Source of the DNA: Streptomyces sp. NBC_01255
GTDB taxonomy: Bacteria; Actinomycetota; Actinomycetes; Streptomycetales; Streptomycetaceae
Assembly (NCBI RefSeq): GCF_036226445.1
Contig: NZ_CP108474.1
Span: 4,092,001-4,156,000 of the forward strand
Length of the DNA: 64,000 nt
Direction of reading: 5' to 3'
The notes beneath the pieces are model-generated. The model had not been told where the DNA came from. It did not search any database and saw only the letters and a program-made list of their open reading frames with translations. Numbering within the stretch: the first letter of the stretch is position 1; the number at the start of each line of letters is the position of its first letter. The position numbers and the translations under genes are program-made. Positions 38,470 to 47,900 of this stretch are shown in pieces.

Positions 38470-40854
38470 TCAGCCGTTGCGCTTCCAGCGCGGCTTGTCG
38501 TCGCGGCGGCCGAAGGAGGAGCCACCGGTCGAACCGGTCGAACCGGCGGGGCGGTCGTCGCGACGGCCGTACGGACGGTCGCCGCCACCGGTGCGGAAGC
38601 CGCCGGCGGGGCGGTCGTCGCGACGGTCGCGGTTGAACGGACGGTCGCTGCCGCGGTGGCCGCCGGCCGGACGGTCGTTGTCACGGCGCTCGAAGGGGCG
38701 GCCGCCACGGTCGTCACGGTTGAAGCCGCCCGACGGACGGTCGTCGCGACGGAAGCCACCGGTGGACGGACGGTCGTTGTCGCGGCGGAAGCCACCACGG
38801 TCGCCGCCACGGTCATCGCGGTTGAAGCCACCGGACGGACGGTCGTCACGACGGAAACCACCCGAGGACGGACGGTCGTTGTCGCGGCGGAAGCCACCAC
38901 GGTCGCCGCCACGGTCATCGCGGTTGAAGCCACCGGACGGACGGTCGTCACGACGGAAACCACCCGAGGACGGACGGTCGTTGTCGCGGCGGAAGCCACC
39001 ACGGTCGCCGCCACGGTCATCGCGGTTGAAGCCACCCGAGGGACGGTCGTCACGACGGAAACCACCCGAGGACGGACGGTCGTTGTCGCGGCGGAAGCCA
39101 CCACGGTCGCCGCCACGGTCGCCACCGCGGAAGCCGCCACGGTCGCCACCGCGGTCGCCGCCACGGTCACGGCGCTCGAAGTTGCCGCGCTCGTCGCGGA
39201 ACGCCGGGCGCTCCTCACGGCGCTGCTCCTCGGCGCGAGCGGCACGCTCGGCCTCGACGGCAGCGGCCGCGACCTCGGCCTCGGCGGCCTCGGTCACCTC
39301 GGCGACAGCGGCCTCCGGGTCCTCGCCACGCTCACGGGCGGCGCGGGCCACCAGACGGTCGGCCTCCTCGCGGAGCTCGACCGCACGGCGCTGGAGGCGC
39401 TCCAGCTGCTTGGTCAGGTCGACGACCTCGCGCTCGGCCTGCTTGGCCGAGTTGTTCGCGGAGTCGGCCTGGACCTCGGTCAGCGAACGGGCGCCGGTGA
39501 TCTCGGCGACCTCGGGCTCGAAGACGCCGGAACCGCCGACCATGTGGCGCGAGGCGTCGACGCCCGCGTCCTCCATCAGGCGGAAGATCTGACGGCGCTG
39601 GTGCGGCAGGGCCAGGGAGACCACGACACCGGAGCGGCCGGCACGGGCGGTACGGCCCGAGCGGTGCAGGTAGTCCTTGTGGTCGCCGGCCGGGTCCACG
39701 TTGAGGACCAGGTCGATGCCGTCGACGTGGATGCCTCGGGCGGCGACGTCGGTCGCCACGAGGGCGTTGACGTAACCCTTCTTGAAGTCCTCCAGGACGC
39801 GGGTACGGGCGCCCTGCGTCATGCCACCGTGCAGCGCGTCGGCCTTCACGCCGGAGTCGCAGAGCTGCTCGGCGATGCGGTCGGCGCCCAGCTGGGTGCG
39901 GACGAAGATGATCGTGCGGCCCTTGCGGGCGGCGATCGCCGCGGTGACCGGGGCCTTGTCCTTCGGCTTCACGACGAGGACGTGGTGGGTCATGGTCGTG
40001 ACGTTGCCCTGCGCGCTGTCGACCTCGTGCGTGACGGGGTCGGTCAGGTAGCGCTTGACCAGGGTGCCGATCTCGTTCTCCATGGTGGCGGAGAAGAGCA
40101 TGCGCTGGCCGCCGCCGGGGATCTGGTCGAGCAGCTCGGTGACCTCGGGCAGGAAGCCCAGGTCGGCCATCTGGTCGGCCTCGTCGAGGACGGCGATCTT
40201 GACCTGCTCCAGGGAGCAGGCGCCGCGGTTGATGATGTCGCGCAGACGGCCCGGGGTGGCGACGAGGACGTCGACGCCGCGCTCCAGGGCGTAGATCTGG
40301 TTGCCCATCGACGTACCGCCGCAGACGACCTTCATCTTGAGGCCGAGCACGTCGCCGTACGGCTGGAGGGCGTCCGCGACCTGCATCGCGAGCTCACGCG
40401 TCGGCGTGAGGATGATGCCGCGGGGCTTCTTCTTCTCGGTGTGACCGTCGGCCAGGCCGGCGAGCAGCGGCAGACCGAACGAGAGGGTTTTGCCGGAGCC
40501 GGTACGGCCACGGCCGAGGATGTCCTTGCCGGCCAGGGCGTCCGGGATGGTCGCGGCCTGGATCGGGAAGGGGGTCGTGACGCCGTTCTGCGCGAGCTTG
40601 CGCACGACGCCCTCGGGCAGACCGAGGTCGCCGAAGGTGATGGTGGGCTCGGCGGGCTCCTCGTCGGCCTCGTCGGCGTCGGCGGAGTCCTCGATGTCCT
40701 CGACGTCGTCGAAGTCGGTGGTGTCGTCGTCGAAGTCGACGACGGCCTCGGCGGGGGCCGCGGCCTCGGTGGTGACGGTCTCGGTGGCCTCTACGGCCTC
40801 GACGATCTCGTCGTTCTCGGGCATGACGGCGTGGTCAGAACTGAAAATGGACAT
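38470..40854 (-). CDS. rhlE: DEAD-box RNA helicase, RhlE-like, with RGG/FRRD tail repeats
   Basis: 794 residues. The acidic N-terminus (about 15-70) precedes the helicase core: Q motif FPIQ, GRGRTGSGKT, PTRELA, DEAD in VLDEADQMADLGF, SAT, VATDVAARGIHV and HRSGRTARAGRSG. The C-terminus is a disordered arginine/glycine-rich tail with four repeats of a 34-residue unit. DEAD-box proteins with such tails unwind RNA and can drive condensation; cold-shock involvement is known for homologues. ATG at 40854 gives MSIFSSDHAV. The symbol reflects the S. coelicolor annotation recalled for this locus; the paralogue group is not certain. Confidence 0.87.
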   Translation of the reverse strand: MSIFSSDHAVMPENDEIVEAVEATETVTTEAAAPAEAVVDFDDDTTDFDDVEDIEDSADADEADEEPAEPTITFGDLGLPEGVVRKLAQNGVTTPFPIQAATIPDALAGKDILGRGRTGSGKTLSFGLPLLAGLADGHTEKKKPRGIILTPTRELAMQVADALQPYGDVLGLKMKVVCGGTSMGNQIYALERGVDVLVATPGRLRDIINRGACSLEQVKIAVLDEADQMADLGFLPEVTELLDQIPGGGQRMLFSATMENEIGTLVKRYLTDPVTHEVDSAQGNVTTMTHHVLVVKPKDKAPVTAAIAARKGRTIIFVRTQLGADRIAEQLCDSGVKADALHGGMTQGARTRVLEDFKKGYVNALVATDVAARGIHVDGIDLVLNVDPAGDHKDYLHRSGRTARAGRSGVVVSLALPHQRRQIFRLMEDAGVDASRHMVGGSGVFEPEVAEITGARSLTEVQADSANNSAKQAEREVVDLTKQLERLQRRAVELREEADRLVARAARERGEDPEAAVAEVTEAAEAEVAAAAVEAERAARAEEQRREERPAFRDERGNFERRDRGGDRGGDRGGFRGGDRGGDRGGFRRDNDRPSSGGFRRDDRPSGGFNRDDRGGDRGGFRRDNDRPSSGGFRRDDRPSGGFNRDDRGGDRGGFRRDNDRPSSGGFRRDDRPSGGFNRDDRGGDRGGFRRDNDRPSTGGFRRDDRPSGGFNRDDRGGRPFERRDNDRPAGGHRGSDRPFNRDRRDDRPAGGFRTGGGDRPYGRRDDRPAGSTGSTGGSSFGRRDDKPRWKRNG
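38700..39135 (-). repeat. Four tandem 102-bp repeats inside the helicase gene
   Basis: The anchor GTTGTCGCGGCGGAAGCC recurs at 38776, 38878, 38980 and 39082, exactly 102 bp apart, encoding a 34-residue RDNDRPSSGGF...RRDDRPSGGF unit. Identity between copies is near complete, so recombination could alter copy number without frameshift. Confidence 0.92.
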
Positions 40855-41052
40855 GCGAAATGCGAAACCTTCCGGAGTCTCGGCACGCGCCCGTCAACTC
40901 CGTGAATTCGCAAATCGACCGCCTCAATGCGGTCAGCCACGGCTAGGGAGAGTACGCGCCACACGGCGCTCTTCTGTGTCGGCGCCGGGCAATGGGATCA
41001 AACGATCTACCACCATACGCACCCTCCCCCACCTATGGCAAACCGGACTCCG

Positions 41053-41838
41053 TCACACCGGCCCGACCTGCGGAGATGCCACCGGCTCCGAGGGCGCTCC
41101 CGGCCCGTCCGCCGCCCGCATCGCACCCAGCTGGGTCTCGGGTCCGGGGGTCGGCGGATCGGTCGGATTCGAGGTCGGCTCCGGCGTCGGTTCCGGGGTG
41201 GGCTCCGGGGTCGGCTCCGGCGTCGGTTCCGGGGTGGGCTCCGGGGTCGGCTCCGGCGTCGGCGTCACCCCGCCGCCACCCGGACCGCCGGTCCCGCCGC
41301 CGTCGCCACCGCTGCCCGCGCCGCCGTCACCGCCGCCGCTTCCCCCGCTCGCGCCGTTCCCGCCGCTCCCCCCGGACGCGCCGCCACTCCCGTCGCCCCC
41401 ACCGCTTCCGCCGTCGACAGGACCCCCGCCCGAGCCCTGCTGACCGCCCGCGGCGCCGCCGGACCCGCCGGCCGGCTGCCCGGGCTTCGGGGAGCCGCCG
41501 ATACCGGCAGGGCCCTCCGAGGGCGGCGTCGCGCCCGTCGAGGGCTTCGCGGAGCCCGTCGGCGAACCGCTCGGCACCGGGGACTTCCCGCCGCCGTCCG
41601 CGTCGGGCCCGCCCTTCTCCGCGCTCCCGTTCCAGGAACCGCCGCCCCCGTCCTGGAGCCCGCCGCCGCCGTCGGCCTCGGCCGCCACACCGCGCTTCCC
41701 CCCGGACGCGCCGGGCGCCGGCTTCGCCCCCTCGTCACTCACACTCATACAGCCGCTCAGACCGGCGCAGGCCGCGACAGCCAGCGCGGCGGCGGCCCAT
41801 CTCACACGGGTGGGCAAGCGGGTGGGCAAATGGCGCAC
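41053..41838 (-). CDS. Putative lipoprotein with Gly-rich and Pro-Thr-Glu repeats
   Basis: 261 residues. Signal peptide with lipobox LSGC (WAAAALAVAACAGLSGC; Cys at about 30). The mature part is Gly/Ser-rich, then seven PTPE units encoded by near-identical DNA, and a short C-terminal segment. It has no recognised domain and may be a cell-surface stalk. The GTG at 41838 follows GGAGG at eight bases. Low-complexity composition makes homology inference unreliable. Confidence 0.65.
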   Translation of the reverse strand: MRHLPTRLPTRVRWAAAALAVAACAGLSGCMSVSDEGAKPAPGASGGKRGVAAEADGGGGLQDGGGGSWNGSAEKGGPDADGGGKSPVPSGSPTGSAKPSTGATPPSEGPAGIGGSPKPGQPAGGSGGAAGGQQGSGGGPVDGGSGGGDGSGGASGGSGGNGASGGSGGGDGGAGSGGDGGGTGGPGGGGVTPTPEPTPEPTPEPTPEPTPEPTPEPTPEPTSNPTDPPTPGPETQLGAMRAADGPGAPSEPVASPQVGPV

Positions 41839-41940
41839 GGGGGCACCTCCAGGGACACAACAGGCAGGAACGGAACGCGTTGCCCTGCCCAACTCCCTTT
41901 GCGCCGCAAGGGACACGCCCGAGAGGGGACACGCCTCCGC

Positions 41941-42291
41941 TCAGCCGTAGCCCAGCGCGTGCAGCCTCTCGTCGTCGATGCCGAAGTGGTGGGCGATCTC
42001 GTGCACCACCGTGATCTCGGTCTCCGCGACCACGTCCGCGCGTGACTCGCACATCCGCAGCGTCGGCCCCCGGTAGATCGTGATCCGGTCCGGCAGCACC
42101 CCCGCGTACCACTCGCCGCGCTCCGTCAGCGGCGTCCCCTCGTAGAGCCCGAGCAGCTCGGGATCGTCCGGGGCGGGTTCGTCCTCCACGAACACCGCGA
42201 CGTTGTCCATCAGCCGGGCGAGTTCCGGGGGGATCCGGTCCAGCGCCTCGGCGACAAGTTCCTCGAACTCCTCGCGCGTCATCTCCAGCAC
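41941..42291 (-). CDS. Small zincin-like metallopeptidase
   Basis: 116 residues. The HExxH motif is in VVHEIAHHFGIDD near residue 97 and a conserved R/D-rich N-terminus (EEFEELVAEALDRIPPEL) matches the small minigluzincin family often labelled DUF1025. No signal peptide. Probably a cytoplasmic peptidase of unknown substrate. GTG at 42291 was used, ATG nine bases later is possible. Confidence 0.85.
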   Translation of the reverse strand: MLEMTREEFEELVAEALDRIPPELARLMDNVAVFVEDEPAPDDPELLGLYEGTPLTERGEWYAGVLPDRITIYRGPTLRMCESRADVVAETEITVVHEIAHHFGIDDERLHALGYG

Positions 42292-42418
42292 GCGCCCATT
42301 GTCCCCCCGTCAGGGGGACTCGCCCGGGGTGCGCGGAAACCGTTTTGGCGATCGCGGCCGACATCCCATATGCTTCTCACGTCCCCGACGCGCTGAGAAG
42401 CGCCCCGGCGGGCCCTTA

Positions 42419-42491
42419 GCCCTCATCGTCTAGTGGCCCAGGACGCCGCCCTTTCAAGGCGGTAGCACGGGTTCGAATCCCGTTGGGGGTA
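42419..42491 (+). tRNA. tRNA-Glu(TTC)
   Basis: 73 nt; anticodon TTC in CCTTTCAAGG; acceptor GCCCTCA pairs with TGGGGGT (one G-U). First of a Glu-Asp-Phe cluster. Confidence 0.93.
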
Positions 42492-42529
42492 CGCATTAAC
42501 GTGTGCGAGACTTGTCTCGCACATTGCAA

Positions 42530-42603
42530 GGCTCTGTGGAGCAGTTGGTTAGCTCGCCACCCTGTCAAGGTGGAGGTCGCGGGTTCAAGTCCCGTCAGAG
42601 TCG
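42530..42603 (+). tRNA. tRNA-Asp(GTC), copy 1
   Basis: 74 nt; anticodon GTC in CCTGTCAAGG; acceptor GGCTCTG pairs with CAGAGTC. Body is identical to the copy at 48947, apart from two compensated acceptor pairs. Confidence 0.93.
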
Positions 42604-42625
42604 CTGAAGCTGGAAACAGCTTCGT

Positions 42626-42699
42626 GGCTGGGTAGCTCAGTTGGTACGAGCGATCGCCTGAAAAGCGATAGGTCGCCGGTTCGACCCCGGCCCCAGCCA
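42626..42699 (+). tRNA. tRNA-Phe(GAA)
   Basis: 74 nt; anticodon GAA in CCTGAAAAGC; acceptor GGCTGGG pairs with CCCAGCC. Third tRNA of the cluster. Confidence 0.93.
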
Positions 42700-42705
42700 C
42701 AAACA

Positions 42706-42735
42706 GAAGGCCCCGTTCGAAAGAACGGGGCCTTC
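42706..42735 (+). terminator. Hairpin after the tRNA cluster
   Basis: GAAGGCCCCGTTC and its complement around GAAA, six bases after tRNA-Phe and followed by GTCGTTT. Can also serve ccdA coming from the right. Confidence 0.8.
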
Positions 42736-42810
42736 GTCGTTTCCCCGGACACCCGGACACCCGGACACCCGTGTACGGGGAAGGGGCCCGCGCCCCTTCC
42801 CCGCGTACGG

Positions 42811-43653
42811 TCACACCTCCTCGCGCTCCCCCGTACGGCTCCCCCGCCTGCCCCGCACCACGAGCGCCACCGCCACCACGGCCACCACGGCGACCAGCAG
42901 CGCCCAGTCCGGCACCGCGCGCCCCAGCTCGGCCACCCGCTCCTCCACCGCGAACGACTCGTCCACCGAGAGCAGCCCCGGCAGCGCGGTCGTCCCGTCG
43001 AAGACCAGGAAGAGCGTGCCGAGGGCGATGAAGAACAGGCCCGAGAGGACCGAGGTCGAGTGGAGCGTGAGGGGGCCGACCCGCAGCGGCCGGCCGCGCA
43101 GCCAGCGCCGCCGGCCCAGGTCGTACCGCTCCCAGAGCAGCGCGAGGACGAACAGCGGGACCGCCATGCCCAGCGCGTACACCGCGAGGAGCAGGCCTCC
43201 GTACGCCGGGCTGCCGCTCAGCGCCGCCACCGTCAGGACGCTGCCCAGGATCGGCCCCGCGCAGAAGCCCGCGAGGCCGTAGACCAGGCCGAGGGCGTAG
43301 ACGGACAGCGCCGACGTGGGCCGGATGCGGCCGCTCGCCTCGGCGATGCGGCGGGAGGCGAAGCCCAGGCCGAGGAGCTGGAGGACGCCGAGCCCGACGA
43401 TCAGCCAGCCGCCGACGGTCACCAGGAGGTCGCGGTTGCCGTAGAAGAACCGGCCGGCGAAGGATCCGGCCGCGCCCAGCGGGACGAGGGTGGTCGCCAG
43501 GCCCGCGTAGAGGATCCCGGTCCTCGCCACCAGCTTCGCGCGCGTGTCGATCGAGTACGCGAAGAAGGCCGGCAGGAGCAGGGCGCTGCACGGGCTGAGG
43601 AGGGCGAGCAGGCCGCCGAGGAACGCGGCGAAGTACCCGATGCCGGAGGTCAC
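42811..43653 (-). CDS. ccdA: Cytochrome c biogenesis / thiol-redox protein CcdA
   Basis: 280-residue polytopic membrane protein with about six helices that moves reducing equivalents across the membrane. The two conserved cysteines are in SPCSALLLP (about 22) and GFCAGPILG. The GTG at 43653 overlaps the TGA of the DsbA-like gene (GTGA), so the two are translationally coupled. Here the partner is DsbA-like, so it probably reduces an extracytoplasmic thiol enzyme rather than only cytochrome c. The small C-terminal helix is non-conserved. Confidence 0.88.
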   Translation of the reverse strand: MTSGIGYFAAFLGGLLALLSPCSALLLPAFFAYSIDTRAKLVARTGILYAGLATTLVPLGAAGSFAGRFFYGNRDLLVTVGGWLIVGLGVLQLLGLGFASRRIAEASGRIRPTSALSVYALGLVYGLAGFCAGPILGSVLTVAALSGSPAYGGLLLAVYALGMAVPLFVLALLWERYDLGRRRWLRGRPLRVGPLTLHSTSVLSGLFFIALGTLFLVFDGTTALPGLLSVDESFAVEERVAELGRAVPDWALLVAVVAVVAVALVVRGRRGSRTGEREEV

Positions 43654-44384
43654 TGCCCGGCCTTCGCGGGCTTGGCCGCCGCCTTCGCCGCCGCCTCGAT
43701 GGCCTCGGTGAAGGTCTCCAGCGGCTGCGCGCCCGCGATCGGCCGGCCGTTGACGAGGAAGGACGGGGTGGAGGTCGCGCCGAGCGCGTACCCCTGCTCC
43801 TGGTCCTTGCGGACGGCCTCGCGGGCCGCCGCCCCGTCGGTGTCCTTCGCGAACCGGGCCGTGTCGGGGACGCCGGCCTCCTTCGCGAGGGCCGCGAGCC
43901 GGTCCTTCCCGAAGCCCTTCTCCTTGGCCCCCTCGGCGTACGCGGCCTTGTGGAACTCCCAGAACCGGCCCTGCTGCCCGGCCGCCCAGGAGGCGCGGGC
44001 GACGGCCTCCGACTCCTCGCCGAAGATCGGGAAGTTCCGCCACTCGATGCGCAGGGTGCCCTGGTCCACGTACTTCTTCACGAGGACGGGTTCGGTGTCC
44101 CGGGCGAACTTCCCGCAGTAGCCGCACTTGAAGTCGGCGTACTCGATGAGGACGACGGGCGCGTCCGCCCGGCCCAGGGCGAGCTTGTCGGAGGCGTCAC
44201 GGCGGGCGTACGCCTCCAGCTCGGGATAGACCCCGGCGGACGGATCGGCGGAGACCTCGGCGACGGCGGACGAGCCGCCCGCGCCGCCGGAGGACGGCGC
44301 GGTGGCGGTGTACGAGACGACGCCGAGCAGCACGGCGGCGGCCGCCACCGCGGAGACGATCACGATCGGCTTGGACTTGGACAT
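43650..44384 (-). CDS. DsbA-like extracytoplasmic thiol oxidoreductase
   Basis: 244 residues. N-terminal signal anchor (IVIVSAVAAAAVLLGVV), then a thioredoxin-like fold with active site CGYC at residues 87-90 (EYADFKCGYCGKF) and the cis-proline loop in TSTPSFLVNGRP. It may form or break disulphides in exported proteins. Coupled to the small Cys protein upstream and to ccdA downstream. ATG at 44384 follows CAGGAGCGCTTCCGC. Confidence 0.9.
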   Translation of the reverse strand: MSKSKPIVIVSAVAAAAVLLGVVSYTATAPSSGGAGGSSAVAEVSADPSAGVYPELEAYARRDASDKLALGRADAPVVLIEYADFKCGYCGKFARDTEPVLVKKYVDQGTLRIEWRNFPIFGEESEAVARASWAAGQQGRFWEFHKAAYAEGAKEKGFGKDRLAALAKEAGVPDTARFAKDTDGAAAREAVRKDQEQGYALGATSTPSFLVNGRPIAGAQPLETFTEAIEAAAKAAAKPAKAGQ

Positions 44385-44453
44385 GCGGAAGCGCTCCTGA
44401 GGAGGAAGAGGAGAAAGGGAGAACGAGAAGGACGGCGGAGTGCGGCCGTCCGT

Positions 44454-44816
44454 CTACACCCTCATCAGGGTCGACAGCTCCACCGGTGACGGCGCCACGC
44501 GCTCGGGCGGCTCCCGGCCCGGCGCCGTCCCCCGCCCCTCCGGCTCCCCGTGCCGGACCGCGCACGGCGTCCGGTCGGCGGCCAGCGCGGGCAGCAGCTC
44601 CGCGAAGCCGTTGGCCCGCGGCGGTACGACGGGACCGGAGGCGCCGGTGTCGGCGGCGTGGCCCGGGTCGCAGCCCGGCACGACGGCGACGGCGGCGGCC
44701 TGGGTCCCGGGCGGCGCGGCGGAAGCGGACACCGTCGCCGTCCCGCACACCAGCAGGCCCAGCACCAGACCCGTCAGCGCCGCGAAGGCCGCCAGCGCGC
44801 GGGTGGTGCGGAACAT
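44454..44816 (-). CDS. Small exported Cys-containing protein, unknown function
   Basis: 120 residues. Signal peptide (ALAAFAALTGLVLGLLVCGTATVSASA), then cysteines in VVPGCDPGHA and RTPCAVRH. ATG at 44816 follows GAGAGG at seven bases. It sits at the head of the DsbA-like/ccdA operon, 69 bp before it, so it may be a substrate or partner of that thiol pathway; this is inference. No domain recognised. Confidence 0.6.
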   Translation of the reverse strand: MFRTTRALAAFAALTGLVLGLLVCGTATVSASAAPPGTQAAAVAVVPGCDPGHAADTGASGPVVPPRANGFAELLPALAADRTPCAVRHGEPEGRGTAPGREPPERVAPSPVELSTLMRV

Positions 44817-44919
44817 GCGATACCTCTCGGGTCCGGTCGACGTGCCCGAAATAGTACGCACCCCCCACCCGGAAATCGGTTCGCCGCTTCTCGTCCGCAG
44901 GTGCGATCCTGGGATCCGT

Positions 44920-47900
44920 ATGTCTACTTCCTTCGCCGCCCTCCAGTCCGTCCTGGCCGAGGTCTCGCTGCGGGACTCCCACCGGCTCGGCCGCCGTCTC
45001 GAAGGCGCCCGCCGCATCCGTAAGCCCGAGGCCCGTGAGGCCGTCCTGGACGAGATCGCCGCCGAGGCGGCCAAGGCCAAGGAGCGCGTCGACGGGCGCG
45101 CCTCTCGCGTGCCCGCGATCACGTACCCCGAACAGCTGCCCGTCTCGCAGAAGAAGGACGAGATCCTGGAGGCGATACGCGACCACCAGGTCGTGATCGT
45201 CGCCGGTGAGACGGGTTCCGGTAAGACCACCCAGATCCCGAAGATCCTCCTGGAGCTCGGCCGGGGCGTCCGGGGCATGATCGGGCACACGCAGCCCCGC
45301 CGGATCGCCGCCCGCACGGTCGCCGAGCGGGTCGCCGAGGAGCTGCGGACCCCGCTCGGCGAGGCCGTCGGCTGGAAGGTCCGCTTCACCGACCAGGTCA
45401 GCCAGGACGCGACCTTCGTGAAGCTGATGACGGACGGCATCCTGCTCGCCGAGATCCAGACGGACCGCGAGCTGCGCGCCTACGACACGATCATCATCGA
45501 CGAGGCCCACGAGCGGTCGCTCAACATCGACTTCCTGCTCGGCTATCTGGCCCAGCTGCTGCCGAAGCGCCCCGACCTCAAGGTCGTCATCACCTCCGCG
45601 ACGATCGACCCGGAGCGCTTCTCCCGCCACTTCGGCGATGCCCCGATCGTCGAGGTCAGCGGGCGTACGTACCCGGTCGAGGTCCGCTACCGCCCGCTCC
45701 TCGAAGAGGACAGCGAGGAATCGGACCGGGACCAGATCACCGCGATCTGCGAGGCCGTGGACGAGCTCCAGTCCGAGGGACCGGGCGACGTCCTGGTCTT
45801 CCTCTCCGGCGAGCGCGAGATCCGGGACACCGCGGACGCGCTCCTGAAGCGGAACCTCCGGAACACCGAGATCCTCCCCCTCTACGCCCGCCTGAGCCAC
45901 GCCGAGCAGCACCGCGTGTTCCAGGCCCACTCCGGCCGCCGGATCGTCCTCGCCACGAACGTCGCCGAGACGTCCCTGACCGTGCCCGGCATCAAGTACG
46001 TGATCGATCCGGGCACCGCCCGCATCTCGCGCTACTCGCACCGCACCAAGGTCCAGCGCCTGCCGATCGAGGCGGTCAGCCAGGCCAGCGCCAACCAGCG
46101 CAAGGGCCGCTGCGGCCGTACGTCGGACGGCATCTGCATCCGGCTCTACTCGGAGGACGACTTCCTGTCGCGTCCGGAGTTCACGGACGCCGAGATCCTC
46201 CGTACGAACCTCGCCTCCGTCATCCTCCAGATGACCGCGGCGGGCCTCGGCGAGATCGAGAAGTTCCCCTTCATCGACCCGCCGGACCACCGCAACATCC
46301 GGGACGGCGTGCAGCTCCTCCAGGAGCTCGGCGCGATCGACCCGGCGGAGAAGGACCCGAAGAAGCGGCTCACCCCGCAGGGGCGGAAGCTCGCCCAGCT
46401 GCCCGTGGACCCGCGGCTCGCCCGCATGGTCCTGGAGGCGGACAAGAACGGCTGTGTCCGCGAGGTCATGGTGATCGCGGCCGCGCTCTCCATCCAGGAC
46501 CCGCGCGAGCGGCCGTCCGAGAAGCAGACGCAGGCCGATCAGCAGCACGCCCGCTTCAAGGACGAGGCGAGTGACTTCTCCGCCTACCTGAACCTGTGGC
46601 GGTACGTCCGCGAGCAGCAGAAGGAGCGGGGATCCAGCTCCTTCCGCCGGATGTGCAAGCAGGAGTACCTGAACTTCCTGCGCATCCGCGAGTGGCAGGA
46701 CATCTACACGCAGCTGCGGACCGTGGCCAAGCAGATGGGCATCCATCTGAACGAGGACGACGCTCCGGAGCAGTCCGTCCACGTCTCGCTGCTCGCCGGC
46801 CTGCTTTCCCACATCGGGCTGAAGGACGTGAAGGACGGCGCGAAGAACGACTACCTCGGCGCCCGCAGCGCCAAGTTCGCGATCTTCCCCGGCTCCGCGC
46901 TCTTCAAGAAGCCCCCGCGCTTCGTCATGTCGGCCGAGCTCGTGGAGACCTCGCGCCTCTGGGCCCGGGTGAACGCCCGGATCGAGCCCGAGTGGATCGA
47001 GCCGCTCGCCGAGCACCTGACGAAGAAGACGTACAGCGAGCCGCACTGGGAGAAGGACCAGGCGGCCGTGATGGCCTTCGAGAAGGTGACGCTGTACGGC
47101 GTGCCGATCGTCGCCGACCGCAAGGTGAACTACGGCCGGATCGACCCGGAGGTCTCCCGCGACCTGTTCATCCGGAACGCGCTGGTGGAGGGCGACTGGC
47201 GCACCCACCACAAGTTCTTCGCCGACAACCGCAAGCTCCTGACCGAGGTCGAGGAGCTGGAGCACCGCGCCCGGCGCCGGGACATCCTCGTCGACGACGA
47301 GACGCTCTTCGACTTCTACGACAAGCGCGTCCCCGAGCACGTCGTGTCCGGCGCCCACTTCGACTCCTGGTGGAAGCACAAGCGCCATGAGGAGCCGGAG
47401 TTCCTCGACTTCGAGCGCGAGATGCTCATCAACGAGAAGGCCGCCGGGGTCACCAAGGACGACTATCCGGACTCCTGGCGGCAGGGGCCGCTGAAGTTCC
47501 GGGTGACGTACCAGTTCGAGCCGGGCGCGGACGCGGACGGGGTGACCGTCCACATCCCGCTCCAGGTGCTCAACCAGGTGACGGACGAGGGCTTCGAGTG
47601 GCAGATCCCGGGTCTGCGCGGCGAGGTCGTCACCGAGCTGATCCGCTCCCTGCCCAAGCCGATCCGCCGCCACTACGTGCCCGCGCCGAACTTCGCGACC
47701 CGCTTCCTGGACGCGGTCGTCCCGGTGCAGGAGCCCCTGGCGGGCGCGCTCGCCCGCGAGCTCCAGCGGATGGTCGGCGTCCCGGTCACCGCCGAGGACT
47801 TCGACTGGGCGAAGGTGCCCGAGCACCTCAAGGTCACGTTCCGGATCGTCGACGAGCGGCGTCGCAAGCTCGCCGAGGACAAGGACCTGGAGACCCTGCG

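Noticed and set aside
38700..39135. CRISPR array
   Set aside because: The 102-bp repeats are contiguous, coding and lack spacers; no cas genes.
35192..39592. 1466-residue plus-strand open frame
   Set aside because: Shadow of the FG-GAP protein and helicase; repetitive Arg/Ser/Pro-rich sequence.
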